Shown: positions 52,197 through 60,654 of the stretch, in pieces
Numbering within the stretch: the first letter of the stretch is position 1
Layout of the letters: each line of letters starts with the position of its first letter
Origin: an uncultured bacterium
GTDB lineage: Bacteria; Bacteroidota; Bacteroidia; Bacteroidales; Bacteroidaceae
NCBI GenBank assembly: GCA_905215345.1
Contig: CAJMPR010000024.1
Location: 1-60,694, forward strand
DNA: 60,694 nucleotides
Reading direction: 5' to 3'
The notes under the pieces: model-generated
Seen by the model: only the letters and a program-made list of their open reading frames with translations
The model's database searches: none
Told to the model about the DNA's origin: nothing
Position numbers and translations under genes: made by a program

Positions 52197-53390
52197 ATGG
52201 ATAAGAAAGTTTACTACGGAGAATACTCTCTAAAGCATTGGATTGAATTACTATTGAAACAAGATTTGGAGTTACCTCCTTATCAGCGAAGCTTTGTTTG
52301 GTCAGAAGAACAAGTGAAAGAATTTGTGAGAGGGTTGAAGGAGGAAATTTTTGTACCTCCTGTGACAATTGGAGTATGCAATAAGGATGGGATGAATCAT
52401 AATTTAATATTAGATGGGCAACAACGTTTATCTAGTATTTTATTGGCTTATTTTGGAGCTTACCCCAAAAAAGATGCTTTTCAACGTAATGGTGATGAGG
52501 TAAATATGGCGGATGGTGCTGCGGAGGAAGATGTTGATGAACCAGATGTAGAATACATTAACTGGTCATTACGTATGTTTGCTGATAGAGGTCCTATAGA
52601 ACGCAATGTACGAAATGCAATAACTCCCCAACAGTACAATTCTGTAGACTACGAAGTAACCGAAGACTTCTTTGAAAACAAATATCTTCCATTTTCATTC
52701 ATTATCCCTAATGCAGATAATGAAGCGGAGCAACATGAATTTTATTCTTCCGTATTCCGTAACATAAATATTTTAGGAACTCCTTTAAATCCAATTGAAA
52801 GTCGTCAATCACTCTATTTCCTTAAATCAGAACTACAAAGTTTCTTCAATCCAGAATGCTGCAGAAATCTAAAAGTTGAATTGGTTGGGAAAAATCAAGC
52901 ATACGATTTTGTTAGGACAATGGCAATTCTATCACAATATAAAAAAGATGGAAGAAGCAACCGACTTGCGCAGGGATATAAGCCTAAAATGGAAAAATAC
53001 TATGAGGAATATATATATGCAGTTGTCAATGATAAAAATAGTGATATGTTTGTTCAATTTTCAACGATATTTCCTGACAAAAAATTCGCTCCCAGAATTA
53101 CTCTATTAAATGAGACTTTAAACGAACTTGGATATAATCAATTACATTTCAGGTCTATCATTGATTCTGATGTTTATATGTTTGGTCTTGTGTACAATAC
53201 CGTAATAGAAGGAAACAATATAGATCTTGCTCGTAAAGAAGCTCTAATGAGGGAACTTCAAAATAAAATATCCTTTTTCAAACGGAACGATGGTCACAAA
53301 GCCTCTCCTTCATTATTGAAATATATGCGTGCCCGTGTCGAACAATCTATAACTATATTCAATCGTTATGTCATACATCCAGCCCGCTAA
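52197..53390 (+). CDS. DUF262-domain protein (ParB/Srx-like fold), cargo gene 1
   Basis: 397 residues. The N-terminus has the diagnostic motifs ELPPYQRSFVW (25-35) and DGQQRLSS (73-80); the latter is the nucleotide-binding or hydrolysing motif shared by GmrS, BrxU and SspE-type restriction proteins. The usual C-terminal DUF1524 HNH nuclease is absent; the C-terminal half is helical and unrecognised. It overlaps the next gene by 23 bases, so the two products are made together. It probably senses or controls nucleic-acid attack by its HEPN partner. AT-rich relative to the chromosome. Function inferred. Confidence 0.85.
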   Translation: MDKKVYYGEYSLKHWIELLLKQDLELPPYQRSFVWSEEQVKEFVRGLKEEIFVPPVTIGVCNKDGMNHNLILDGQQRLSSILLAYFGAYPKKDAFQRNGDEVNMADGAAEEDVDEPDVEYINWSLRMFADRGPIERNVRNAITPQQYNSVDYEVTEDFFENKYLPFSFIIPNADNEAEQHEFYSSVFRNINILGTPLNPIESRQSLYFLKSELQSFFNPECCRNLKVELVGKNQAYDFVRTMAILSQYKKDGRSNRLAQGYKPKMEKYYEEYIYAVVNDKNSDMFVQFSTIFPDKKFAPRITLLNETLNELGYNQLHFRSIIDSDVYMFGLVYNTVIEGNNIDLARKEALMRELQNKISFFKRNDGHKASPSLLKYMRARVEQSITIFNRYVIHPAR

Positions 53391-54135
53391 CCATATACCG
53401 TTTATTCTGAAGTCTGAAACGGAAATAATAAAAGATGCATTTAGATCTCTTGATGCTACTAATGGCGGTATTGAGACATACCCAATCTGTGACTATCTAC
53501 TCCATTCTCTCTTTTTACGATTAACCGGAGCTCAAGAACAAAAGTTAAAATGTATATGTTGGGAAATGGCCTGCAGAGACTATGAGTACCGCTACGAACG
53601 ATATGAACGCAAGCCATATGGCGAGTGTTCTAGTTACGATGACAAATGTATGGTGTACAACGACCTTTTGAACGAAATAAAAAAACTCGACGAGTCGTTT
53701 ACTGTTACTGACGCCATTAAAGATGGAATACTTGATGACTGGAAAGTATCTATTCAACGAGTATTTGAAAATAGTTTGTTGGCGCAAAATTTTAAGAAGA
53801 GCTATGGTGAATATAAAGTGCTTGTTGCAAATGTACGTAAGAGTTGGATTATGAACAAGAAGCAGTTATTTACGAAAAAAGACAATATCTCAGAATTGGA
53901 AAGGCAAGCTACTTGTGGATTGGTATTGCAAGAATTGTTTACGGACTATGTCTATAAGGAACGTAATCGTTGTGCTCACAATACACGTTCTTATCAACAC
54001 AACTTGCCTTCAATCAAGGAAATGATGTCTAAAGGATACAAACTGCAAAATTATTTTTTATACATGTCAATCATCATCTTGTTAGATAAAATTTACATCA
54101 AACTATTTGAAATTTATTTATCTAAAATGATGTAA
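53368..54135 (+). CDS. Putative HEPN-type RNase, cargo gene 2
   Basis: 255 residues, mostly helical. RNRCAH (199-204) fits the R-x4-H active-site motif of HEPN ribonucleases, set in a helical stretch (LVLQELFTDYVYKERNRCAH) as in typical HEPN domains. The N-terminal part (to about 150) has no recognised motif. Its start lies inside the 3' end of the DUF262 gene and a terminator follows, making an isolated two-gene unit. The pattern fits a toxin-antitoxin or abortive-infection module. The HEPN call rests on one motif and helical character. Confidence 0.65.
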   Translation: MSYIQPANHIPFILKSETEIIKDAFRSLDATNGGIETYPICDYLLHSLFLRLTGAQEQKLKCICWEMACRDYEYRYERYERKPYGECSSYDDKCMVYNDLLNEIKKLDESFTVTDAIKDGILDDWKVSIQRVFENSLLAQNFKKSYGEYKVLVANVRKSWIMNKKQLFTKKDNISELERQATCGLVLQELFTDYVYKERNRCAHNTRSYQHNLPSIKEMMSKGYKLQNYFLYMSIIILLDKIYIKLFEIYLSKMM

Positions 54136-54164
54136 TTCATTTACTGTTTAGTGGTTATTTATAT

Positions 54165-54206
54165 AGCCATCTGCGTAGAATTTACGTGGGTGGCTTTTTA
54201 TTTTTA
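54165..54206 (+). terminator. Terminator of the DUF262-HEPN operon
   Basis: A 13-pair stem (54165-54177 with 54183-54195, three G-T pairs) and 5-base loop is followed by TTTTTATTTTTAT. The rest of the gap to 54433 shows no further convincing feature. Confidence 0.82.
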
Positions 54207-54432
54207 TCTACGGTCATTTCTTGTGATTGCTTTATGATTCCTATATGACAGGTGACATTATCATAAAAATCCGCTACTGATATTCTCCACTATTGGCATT
54301 GATAATCAATAAGTAATCCTTATGATAGTCATGTTTCATTGCAGTCTTTTTATGTGATGTGTTGCACCATAAAATCAGTATTTGAAATCGCTGTTACTTT
54401 GCCGAAAAATCAAACAGTAAACAAGTAATAAT

Positions 54433-54792
54433 ATGAGCGAGAAGAACATTACATTTGAAGATTTGCCCAAAGCAATGTCGTGGATGATGGATAAGTTGAA
54501 TGAATTGGATTCCAAAATTGACGGTCTGAATAATCCAACACACAATATCCCAACCGAGCAATGGATGAACCTGAAAGAGTTGTGTGAGTATATTCCCAGC
54601 CATCCGGCAGAACAAACAGTATATGGATGGACGAGTTGCCATCAAATTCCATTTCATAAAAGAGGAAAGCGTATCATGTTTCTTAAATCAGAAATAGACG
54701 AGTGGCTTCATGCCGGTAAGATAAAATCTGAAAAGGATCTGGAAAATGAAGCATCCCAATTCATAAGGTCAAAAAGAAATACCCGATTCTAA
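54433..54792 (+). CDS. HTH_17 DNA-binding protein of the replication module
   Basis: 119 residues. The DNA-binding segment WMNLKELCEYIPSHPAEQTV, YGWTSCHQIPFHKRGKRIMF and LKSEIDEWL is an excisionase-type winged helix. The N-terminus has a short coiled-coil-like stretch (MMDKLNELDSKIDGL). Its stop codon shares a base with the next start (TAATG). In Bacteroides elements a gene like this precedes the DUF3987 gene. Confidence 0.82.
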   Translation: MSEKNITFEDLPKAMSWMMDKLNELDSKIDGLNNPTHNIPTEQWMNLKELCEYIPSHPAEQTVYGWTSCHQIPFHKRGKRIMFLKSEIDEWLHAGKIKSEKDLENEASQFIRSKRNTRF

Positions 54793-56156
54793 TGGATTCT
54801 ATCAAGTTATGCAATGCCATTAGAATGGAATTTGAAGGAGTCTTTGAGAACAAGATTCCTTTGGATGCTTTTCCGATAAAAATCCAAGATATGATATTGG
54901 CTTTATCCCGGCAAGAGAATTATTCCATAGAATACATGATGGCTTCTCTTTTGGTTGCAGTCTCAACCGCCATTGGTAATGCTGTCAATATTCGTATTCG
55001 TGGAGGATGGATTAGTAACTCTGCCCTTTATATGATATTGGTAGGTCGTCCCGGAATGGGTAAAACTCCACCTTTGGATTTTGCTTTCCGTCCCATTCGC
55101 AAGCATGATGCCAAAGCTATCAAGCAATTCAAACTGGAGATGGAGCAATACAACAATCTGGTAGAAAGCAATAAAGGTAAGAAAGAAGGCACTACTCCTT
55201 TGCCAAACAAACCTGTCTTACGGAGAACTATTATATCGGATTTTACTCCAGAGGCGTTAATGCGTGCGCTTGATGATAACCAGCGAGGTGTTGTAGTGTA
55301 TGTGGATGAGATTATGGGGATGTTTAATGCCGTGAACCAATACAGCAGAGGGCAACTTATTGAGCAGCTATTGACAGCATTCAGCGGTAAGCCTTTGGAT
55401 ATTTCAAGATGCAGTATGCTTATACCGATTCATATAGAATATCCCTTTATAAATATTGTCGGTACGATGCAAACAACTCGTATGCACGAACTGATAGAGA
55501 AAGGTTATAAAGAAAACGGACTGCTTGATAGAATTATTTTTGTTTATCCATCGTCCCAAAAAATTGCTGATTGGCAATCAGATGTAGATTCGTCTTTTGA
55601 TAAATACTCGACTATGTGGGAATCAATAATTGACAAGGTGATTAGCTTACCTTTTGTAGAGAATGAAGATGATAAAAATACACAAACTGTTCTGGATTTT
55701 TCTTCAGAAGCTAAAGCCTATTTTACAAATTGGCGTAATAATGCAATCCGAACCATCAATCAAATTCAAGATGATGGACTGGTAGATAGCAGAGTGATTA
55801 AAGCTCCAATGATAACAGCTCGTTTGGCATTAGTCCTGCAAATCTTTCGCTGGGCTTGTGGGGAGGTGCATAAGGATTTTGTGGATATAGATTCAACAAA
55901 ATCGGCTATTGCTTTAAGTGAATATTTTGAGAGTTGTTATTCTGACATTCAGAAGTATATGTTAAGAGAGAGTATTGAACCTCAGAAAAAAGAATTACTT
56001 GATTGCCTTCCTAAACAGTTTACAACTTCCGATGCAATTCAAGCAGGGAAAGAAGTCGGACTATCAGAAAGGTCTGTAATGTATTCTTTGGTCAGTCTTG
56101 CCACAAATAAAATTATCAAGAAAGTAAAACGAGGTGAATATGAGAAACTGCAATAG
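54792..56156 (+). CDS. DUF3987 replication ATPase / helicase-like protein
   Basis: 454 residues. Walker A GRPGMGKT (85-92) and Walker B VVVYVDE (167-173) are clear; the C-terminus ends with a winged-helix-like segment (FTTSDAIQAGKEVGLSERSV). DUF3987 proteins act in replication of mobile elements, probably loading or acting as a helicase with the primase-like partner downstream. Confidence 0.88.
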   Translation: MDSIKLCNAIRMEFEGVFENKIPLDAFPIKIQDMILALSRQENYSIEYMMASLLVAVSTAIGNAVNIRIRGGWISNSALYMILVGRPGMGKTPPLDFAFRPIRKHDAKAIKQFKLEMEQYNNLVESNKGKKEGTTPLPNKPVLRRTIISDFTPEALMRALDDNQRGVVVYVDEIMGMFNAVNQYSRGQLIEQLLTAFSGKPLDISRCSMLIPIHIEYPFINIVGTMQTTRMHELIEKGYKENGLLDRIIFVYPSSQKIADWQSDVDSSFDKYSTMWESIIDKVISLPFVENEDDKNTQTVLDFSSEAKAYFTNWRNNAIRTINQIQDDGLVDSRVIKAPMITARLALVLQIFRWACGEVHKDFVDIDSTKSAIALSEYFESCYSDIQKYMLRESIEPQKKELLDCLPKQFTTSDAIQAGKEVGLSERSVMYSLVSLATNKIIKKVKRGEYEKLQ

Positions 56157-56165
56157 ACAACCTCA

Positions 56166-56252
56166 TTTGCACTTTGCAGTTGTTGCAGTTTGCACTTTGT
56201 TTTCATATAGGTTTCTGCAAAACTGCAATAAGTGCAAACTGCACGGACTGCA
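56166..56252. repeat. Iteron-like cluster of TGCAGT and TTTGCACTT words
   Basis: TTTGCACTTTG occurs at 56166 and 56189 (23 bp apart); TGCAGT at 56175 and 56184; ACTGCA at 56222, 56238 and 56247. TGCAGTTTGCACTT (56184-56197) and AAGTGCAAACTGCA (56230-56243) form a perfect 14-bp inverted repeat. It lies between the ATPase and primase-like genes, a natural place for an origin of replication. Confidence 0.7.
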
Positions 56253-56270
56253 ACAATAAAACAATGAAGT

Positions 56271-57284
56271 ATGAGCGAATATAGATTTTCCCTTCAAAAA
56301 TATAAGCGAGGTTCAAAACTATCATGTCCTAAGTGTGGAAAGAAACAGTGCTTTGTCAAATACATAGATAGTCAAGGAAAGATTACCTTTCCAGATTATG
56401 TGGGTAGATGTGACCATGAACAATCTTGCAAATACCATTATACACCCTTGGATTATTTTAATGACAATCCAACGCTGATGAATTATAGCAAGTATAATTC
56501 TACCAAAGTAAGTAATCCCAAGCCGTGTTTATCACCTTCCTTTATTGATAAAGAACTAATGGAGCGTTCTTTGACTAACTATCCCATGAATCCATTGTAC
56601 ATTTACTTGTCTGGGGTGTTGGGCAAAGATGAGACATTACGGATATTCCAATTATATCATGTTGGAACTTCAAAGAAATGGGGCGGTTCTGCAGTCTATT
56701 GGCAAATGGATTGGCAAGGCAATGTGCGAACCGGGAAGATTATGTTGTATGATTCCACAACAGGGCATCGGATAAAAGAGCCGAGATGTTATGTGAGTTG
56801 GGTGCATACAGAACTGAATCTTCAAGACTACAATTTGAAGCAATGTTTGTTTGGAGAGCATCTTTTGTCAGAGAACCCAACCAAATCGGTTGCGATTGTT
56901 GAAAGCGAAAAATCAGCTTTAATAGCAACCCATTATATGCCGGAATTTATATGGTTGGCAACAGGCGGAATGCATGGGTGTTTTAAATCTGATGTGGTAA
57001 GCGCATTGAAAGGTCGGTCTGTTATGCTGTGTCCTGATTTAGGAGCAAAAGATGTTTGGGAATCCAAGTTAGATTTACTCACGCCCATTTGTGCTAAAGT
57101 GGTATTAAGTGATAGCTTGGAACAATACGCCACGGACGAACAGCGAAAGAACGGATTGGATATTGCGGATTTCTTGTTGATGACTGATACACCAGCGATG
57201 ATACTTCAAAAGATGATAAAGCGAAATCCTAACTTACAGACTTTGATTGATTGTTTGCATTTGGAATTGGTGGATTCAAGTTAG
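56271..57284 (+). CDS. Primase-like protein with zinc finger and TOPRIM fold (DUF6371-type)
   Basis: 337 residues. Zinc ligands CPKCGKKQC and CDHEQSC lie in the first 55 residues. A TOPRIM-like core follows with SVAIVESEKSALIATHY, TGGMHGCF and VMLCPDLGA, the acidic residues that bind metal in DnaG-type primases and topoisomerases. With the DUF3987 ATPase it would prime element replication. Confidence 0.82.
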   Translation: MSEYRFSLQKYKRGSKLSCPKCGKKQCFVKYIDSQGKITFPDYVGRCDHEQSCKYHYTPLDYFNDNPTLMNYSKYNSTKVSNPKPCLSPSFIDKELMERSLTNYPMNPLYIYLSGVLGKDETLRIFQLYHVGTSKKWGGSAVYWQMDWQGNVRTGKIMLYDSTTGHRIKEPRCYVSWVHTELNLQDYNLKQCLFGEHLLSENPTKSVAIVESEKSALIATHYMPEFIWLATGGMHGCFKSDVVSALKGRSVMLCPDLGAKDVWESKLDLLTPICAKVVLSDSLEQYATDEQRKNGLDIADFLLMTDTPAMILQKMIKRNPNLQTLIDCLHLELVDSS

Positions 57285-57579
57285 AGGTAAGTTTTTGGAG
57301 AAGCCCAACTAAGGGAAGAGAAAAATAATTGATTAGCCAAATAAATATTGATGCCAATAGCCACTTCTTGTATTGGTGGATAAGCGGATTTACTTTGGAC
57401 AAATGCAATGCTTGCATTGAGGTTGATAATGCTCCATTTCTAATGGGTATCCTTTGCAAGAAGTACCACCGTCCGACAAAATAGTTTCACTCATTTGTCA
57501 TCTTGGAGGCTTCTTACATTACTCGCAGGCTCGCAATGAATTGAATATTTTTATAAATAAATTCCAGTTATAAACAGCT
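57285..57579. other. Gap upstream of mobC, expected oriT region
   Basis: No gene is visible in these 295 bases. By position (directly before mobC and the relaxase gene) the transfer origin is expected here. I could not identify a convincing nick-site hairpin; GAGGCTTC and AGGCTCGC near 57507-57535 are only weakly repeated. Confidence 0.35.
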
Positions 57580-57954
57580 ATGGATATACAACAAGACAAC
57601 GATAAACAGAATGTTCGTACCCGTCATATTGATATTCGTTTGACTGAAAAAGAGTACGAAACGGTTGCTGCAAAAGCAGCTGAATGTGGAATGACACTCA
57701 GTAACTATGGACGAAAATTACTCCAAAATCACCATCCGAATAAGCGACTTTCTAATGAGGAAGTGCAAGGTCTAAATTCTCTATCGGATGCAAGAGCTGA
57801 CCTTATCCGCATTCAGAATGTTCTCAAAGGTAAACCTGACGAGATAAAAAAGAGATATTTCCGTGATGAAAATTATATGCGTGCATGGATAGAAGCAGTC
57901 AACAGGCTTATCGTACGATGGGGACAGATTCGGGACAGTATAAATCAAATTTGA
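57580..57954 (+). CDS. mobC: Mobilization relaxosome protein MobC
   Basis: 124 residues. A ribbon-helix-helix-type N-terminus (HIDIRLTEKEYETVAAKAAE, CGMTLSNYGRKLL) is followed by the MobC segment (ADLIRIQNVLKGKPDEIKKR, YMRAWIEAVNRLIVRWGQIR). It opens oriT DNA for the relaxase. The relaxase start lies four bases after its stop. Confidence 0.9.
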   Translation: MDIQQDNDKQNVRTRHIDIRLTEKEYETVAAKAAECGMTLSNYGRKLLQNHHPNKRLSNEEVQGLNSLSDARADLIRIQNVLKGKPDEIKKRYFRDENYMRAWIEAVNRLIVRWGQIRDSINQI

Positions 57955-57958
57955 AGTT

Positions 57959-59155
57959 ATGATAGCACAAGGGAATGCAATCTCTCACGGAGCGAGAGCC
58001 ATTGAATATTCAATGGAAAAAGACAAGGCACGACTTGTTAAAGTGAATGGCTTACCCGAAAATATAGAGCCTTTGGCTATGTGGTCACGGATGATGCAAC
58101 ACCAGCACCAATGTATGAAAGACAGGTATAATCCGAAGCCCATAACCTTGAACGCACTGCGTTTTGAAATATCTCCAGCCAAAGAAGAAACGATAGATTG
58201 GTCGATGAAAGACTGGCAGGATTTGGCAGATGAATTCATTTCTGTGCTTGATGGTATTGACAAAAGACCTGGCAAATCAGATTGTCGGTTAAGACCGACC
58301 AATATCAAAAACAGTCAGTATGTTGTTTCGCTGCATACTGATAGCAAGAGTGGCATTCCACACTTGCATATTGTGGCTAACCGAATAGATAATAATGGCA
58401 ATACAAATGATGCGCATTACATCGGTGAACGTGCTGTTCGTGCAGCCAACATCATCAATGAGAAACGAGGTTGGGTACAATCTGCGCAACGTCGTAGCGA
58501 AAATATTCAGCAAATCAGCAAAGACTGTATTGCCATTTTGAAAGCCATGCCCAAATTTGATTGGGCTACTTATTGCCAAATGCTTAATGCTAAGGGATAT
58601 GACATAAAACTAACGAAAGACGATACAGGAGTAGTCAAAGGATATGCCATACGAAAGGGGAACTCCATTTATAAATCTTCAATATTGGGTAAAAGTCGAA
58701 AATTAATGCCATCAAAAATTGAAGCTACATGGGCTGGATTACACAATTCATCTGAGCAAGCAATTCTGCCTCAATCAAAAGATGAAAAAATGAATGTGCA
58801 AGAGAATAGCAAAACGGTAACACAGTTAAATCCTCCATTTCATCATTATTCTATTGCAGTAGATGGAAAAATGTTTGATATAAATTTACCTCATTCTGTA
58901 AAGTCTGTGTTTAACAAAGAACTTGTAGATTCGGATGAAGGAATCAAACACGCTGATTTTCTTAAAGTTGCCACCTTGTTGTTTGCCGGATATTTGGATG
59001 CAGCCACTTCTATGTCATCTTCATGCGGAGGTGGTGGCAGTCCCGGTAGTGGATGGGGTAAAGACAAAGACGAGGATGAACGTAACTGGGCAATCCGCTG
59101 TGCAAAAATGGCAAAATGGCTCTGTAAGCCCATTAAGCGTAACAGAAGCAGATAG
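57959..59155 (+). CDS. Relaxase / mobilization nuclease (MobP type)
   Basis: 398 residues. Tyr17 (ARAIEYSME) is the likely nicking residue; the metal-binding histidines are in SLHTD (126) and HLHIVANRID (135, 137). It nicks oriT and pilots the strand into the recipient. The C-terminus has a Ser/Gly-rich stretch (TSMSSSCGGGGSPGSGWGKD) then a charged basic tail. Relaxase class follows from the motif order. Confidence 0.92.
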   Translation: MIAQGNAISHGARAIEYSMEKDKARLVKVNGLPENIEPLAMWSRMMQHQHQCMKDRYNPKPITLNALRFEISPAKEETIDWSMKDWQDLADEFISVLDGIDKRPGKSDCRLRPTNIKNSQYVVSLHTDSKSGIPHLHIVANRIDNNGNTNDAHYIGERAVRAANIINEKRGWVQSAQRRSENIQQISKDCIAILKAMPKFDWATYCQMLNAKGYDIKLTKDDTGVVKGYAIRKGNSIYKSSILGKSRKLMPSKIEATWAGLHNSSEQAILPQSKDEKMNVQENSKTVTQLNPPFHHYSIAVDGKMFDINLPHSVKSVFNKELVDSDEGIKHADFLKVATLLFAGYLDAATSMSSSCGGGGSPGSGWGKDKDEDERNWAIRCAKMAKWLCKPIKRNRSR

Positions 59156-59181
59156 CATTTCATTTATAACCATACAACACT

Positions 59182-59760
59182 ATGCGTAAAAGTAAATTTG
59201 ACCAATCTCCTTTGCCTGTGCAGGATAGTAAGTACATGAATCAGGATGACAATATTAGTGAAATAGAAAATCGTGTAGAATTTGACACCGAATTTGTCAA
59301 TCTTACAAATCAGATAGAGGACATCAAAGCCGCTATTCAAGAATTGGAACAGATAAAAGCCTGTGTAGATTATTCAATGGAAGCCCTTGAAAAATCAACA
59401 CAAGTTCTCAATGCAGCTATAAAAAAGTCCGATAATATAGCCAATGCTATTTGTCGCACTTTTATTCAAGTAGAGAATACTGTTATAACTGTAAAACTTA
59501 GCGAAACGGATAAATCCATCCTTGCTGAATATCGCCACAAATTGATTGAGGAAGAAAAATGCCTATTTGAAAAACAAATGGCTGAGTTGAAAGCTACTCA
59601 TGAAAAACATTGGAAAGAAGTTAATAGATTTGCGAAATCTTATACTTCGTTTTCTCTTAATGGCTGGATAGCAAAAATCTCCGTTATTGGATTTTGGATA
59701 TTATATGCGTATTTCTGTTTGACATTGGGAGGATGGATAATATATTCGATGTGTGTTTAG
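59182..59760 (+). CDS. Coiled-coil protein with C-terminal membrane anchor, mobilization-associated
   Basis: 192 residues. Heptad-like helices span about 35-160 (IEDIKAAIQELEQIKACVDY, LIEEEKCLFEKQMAELKATH), followed by one or two hydrophobic helices at the C-terminus (WIAKISVIGFWILYAYFCLT, GGWIIYSMCV). It could tether the relaxase complex to the membrane or to a helper coupling protein. I do not recognise a named family. Confidence 0.75.
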   Translation: MRKSKFDQSPLPVQDSKYMNQDDNISEIENRVEFDTEFVNLTNQIEDIKAAIQELEQIKACVDYSMEALEKSTQVLNAAIKKSDNIANAICRTFIQVENTVITVKLSETDKSILAEYRHKLIEEEKCLFEKQMAELKATHEKHWKEVNRFAKSYTSFSLNGWIAKISVIGFWILYAYFCLTLGGWIIYSMCV

Positions 59761-59764
59761 CGGA

Positions 59765-59797
59765 ATTAGGAAGGATGGACGAACCACCCTTCCTAAT
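59765..59797. terminator. Hairpin between convergent element genes
   Basis: ATTAGGAAGG (59765-59774) and CCTTCCTAAT (59788-59797) pair; an inner TGG/CCA extends the stem across an A-C mismatch to a 5-base loop. No T-run follows, so the terminator call is tentative. Confidence 0.5.
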
Positions 59798-59800
59798 GTC

Positions 59801-60607
59801 TCACCAAGTTATGACCTTATCAACAATCTCTTGTTGTTCGGCACTACTGCGTCTCAAATAAATGCGAGTGGTTTCTATGCTTTCATGCCCCATCAGATCG
59901 GCGAGCAAAGAAATATCGTTGAACTTCTCCAAGAAATTCTTGGCAAAGCGATGACGGAACGAGTGAGGGTAAACTACTTTTTCATTCAAACCGTATTTTG
60001 AAGCATAGTTTTTCAACTGTTGAGCAATACCTCTGGTAGTGATACGTTCACCGAAGCGATTGAGGAAAAGATAGCCCGTGGTACGATTTGCCTTGTTAAA
60101 CCATTCTGTTGCCTCCTTGCGTAAAGCTTTCGGAATGTAGATACGGCGTATCTTACCACCTTTGGTGTAGATGTCGAAATAGCCTATCTGCACATGCTCC
60201 ACCTTCATTTGTATTAGTTCGCTGACTCTTGCTCCGGTGGCAGCAAGGAAACGAACCACGAAATACCATTCCTGATTTTCCTCTTTCTTAAGTTTGTTCT
60301 TTAGGAAAACATAGTCGGCATTGCTGATTACATTTTCCAAGTAGCTACGCTGTTGTACCTTGACGGATTTAAGTCTCAGACGAGATTTCCCCATGCAATC
60401 AAGATACTTGTTCATTGCCTGAATACGAATATTTACAGTTTTAGGCTTGAACTTCTCAATGAGATAAGTTTTATAAACAAGCAGATTGCGCTTGTTCACT
60501 TCCTTGTGTTGGGAATAGTATTCTCTTACGGCATAGAGGTAAGCCGCGACCGTATTCTCCGCCATATTCCCTTGACGAAGATACGTTTCAAAATTTTCAA
60601 TGCTCAT
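59801..60607 (-). CDS. Second tyrosine recombinase (XerC/D- or invertase-like)
   Basis: 268 residues from the ATG at 60607; the frame is open for 12 more codons, but those run through the inverted repeat upstream. It has a SAM-like N-domain (SIENFETYLRQGNMAENTVA) and full catalytic set: Arg127 (TGARVSEL), a Lys in YTKGGKIR, His215 and Arg218 (PHSFRHRFA), His241 (MGHESIETT) and Tyr250. It lacks the arm-binding domain of the first integrase and is closer to short Bacteroides DNA invertases. It may belong to the element or to the flanking locus. Confidence 0.88.
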   Translation of the reverse strand: MSIENFETYLRQGNMAENTVAAYLYAVREYYSQHKEVNKRNLLVYKTYLIEKFKPKTVNIRIQAMNKYLDCMGKSRLRLKSVKVQQRSYLENVISNADYVFLKNKLKKEENQEWYFVVRFLAATGARVSELIQMKVEHVQIGYFDIYTKGGKIRRIYIPKALRKEATEWFNKANRTTGYLFLNRFGERITTRGIAQQLKNYASKYGLNEKVVYPHSFRHRFAKNFLEKFNDISLLADLMGHESIETTRIYLRRSSAEQQEIVDKVITW

Positions 60608-60612
60608 GTCTG

Positions 60613-60654
60613 ATACATTATTAGTTAAACAATTCGCTATCATTAATAATGTAT
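60613..60654. repeat. 11-bp inverted repeat upstream of the second recombinase
   Basis: ATACATTATTA (60613-60623) and TAATAATGTAT (60644-60654) are perfect complements with a 20-base spacer, directly before the recombinase start. It may be an operator or a recombination site. Confidence 0.65.

Noticed and set aside
57229..57459. Minus-strand frame upstream of mobC
   Set aside because: No motif, no ribosome-binding site, and it overlaps the primase-like gene end; the gap is better read as non-coding.
58935..59189. Plus-strand frame overlapping the relaxase 3' end
   Set aside because: It is a shifted frame within the relaxase gene and shows no independent signals.
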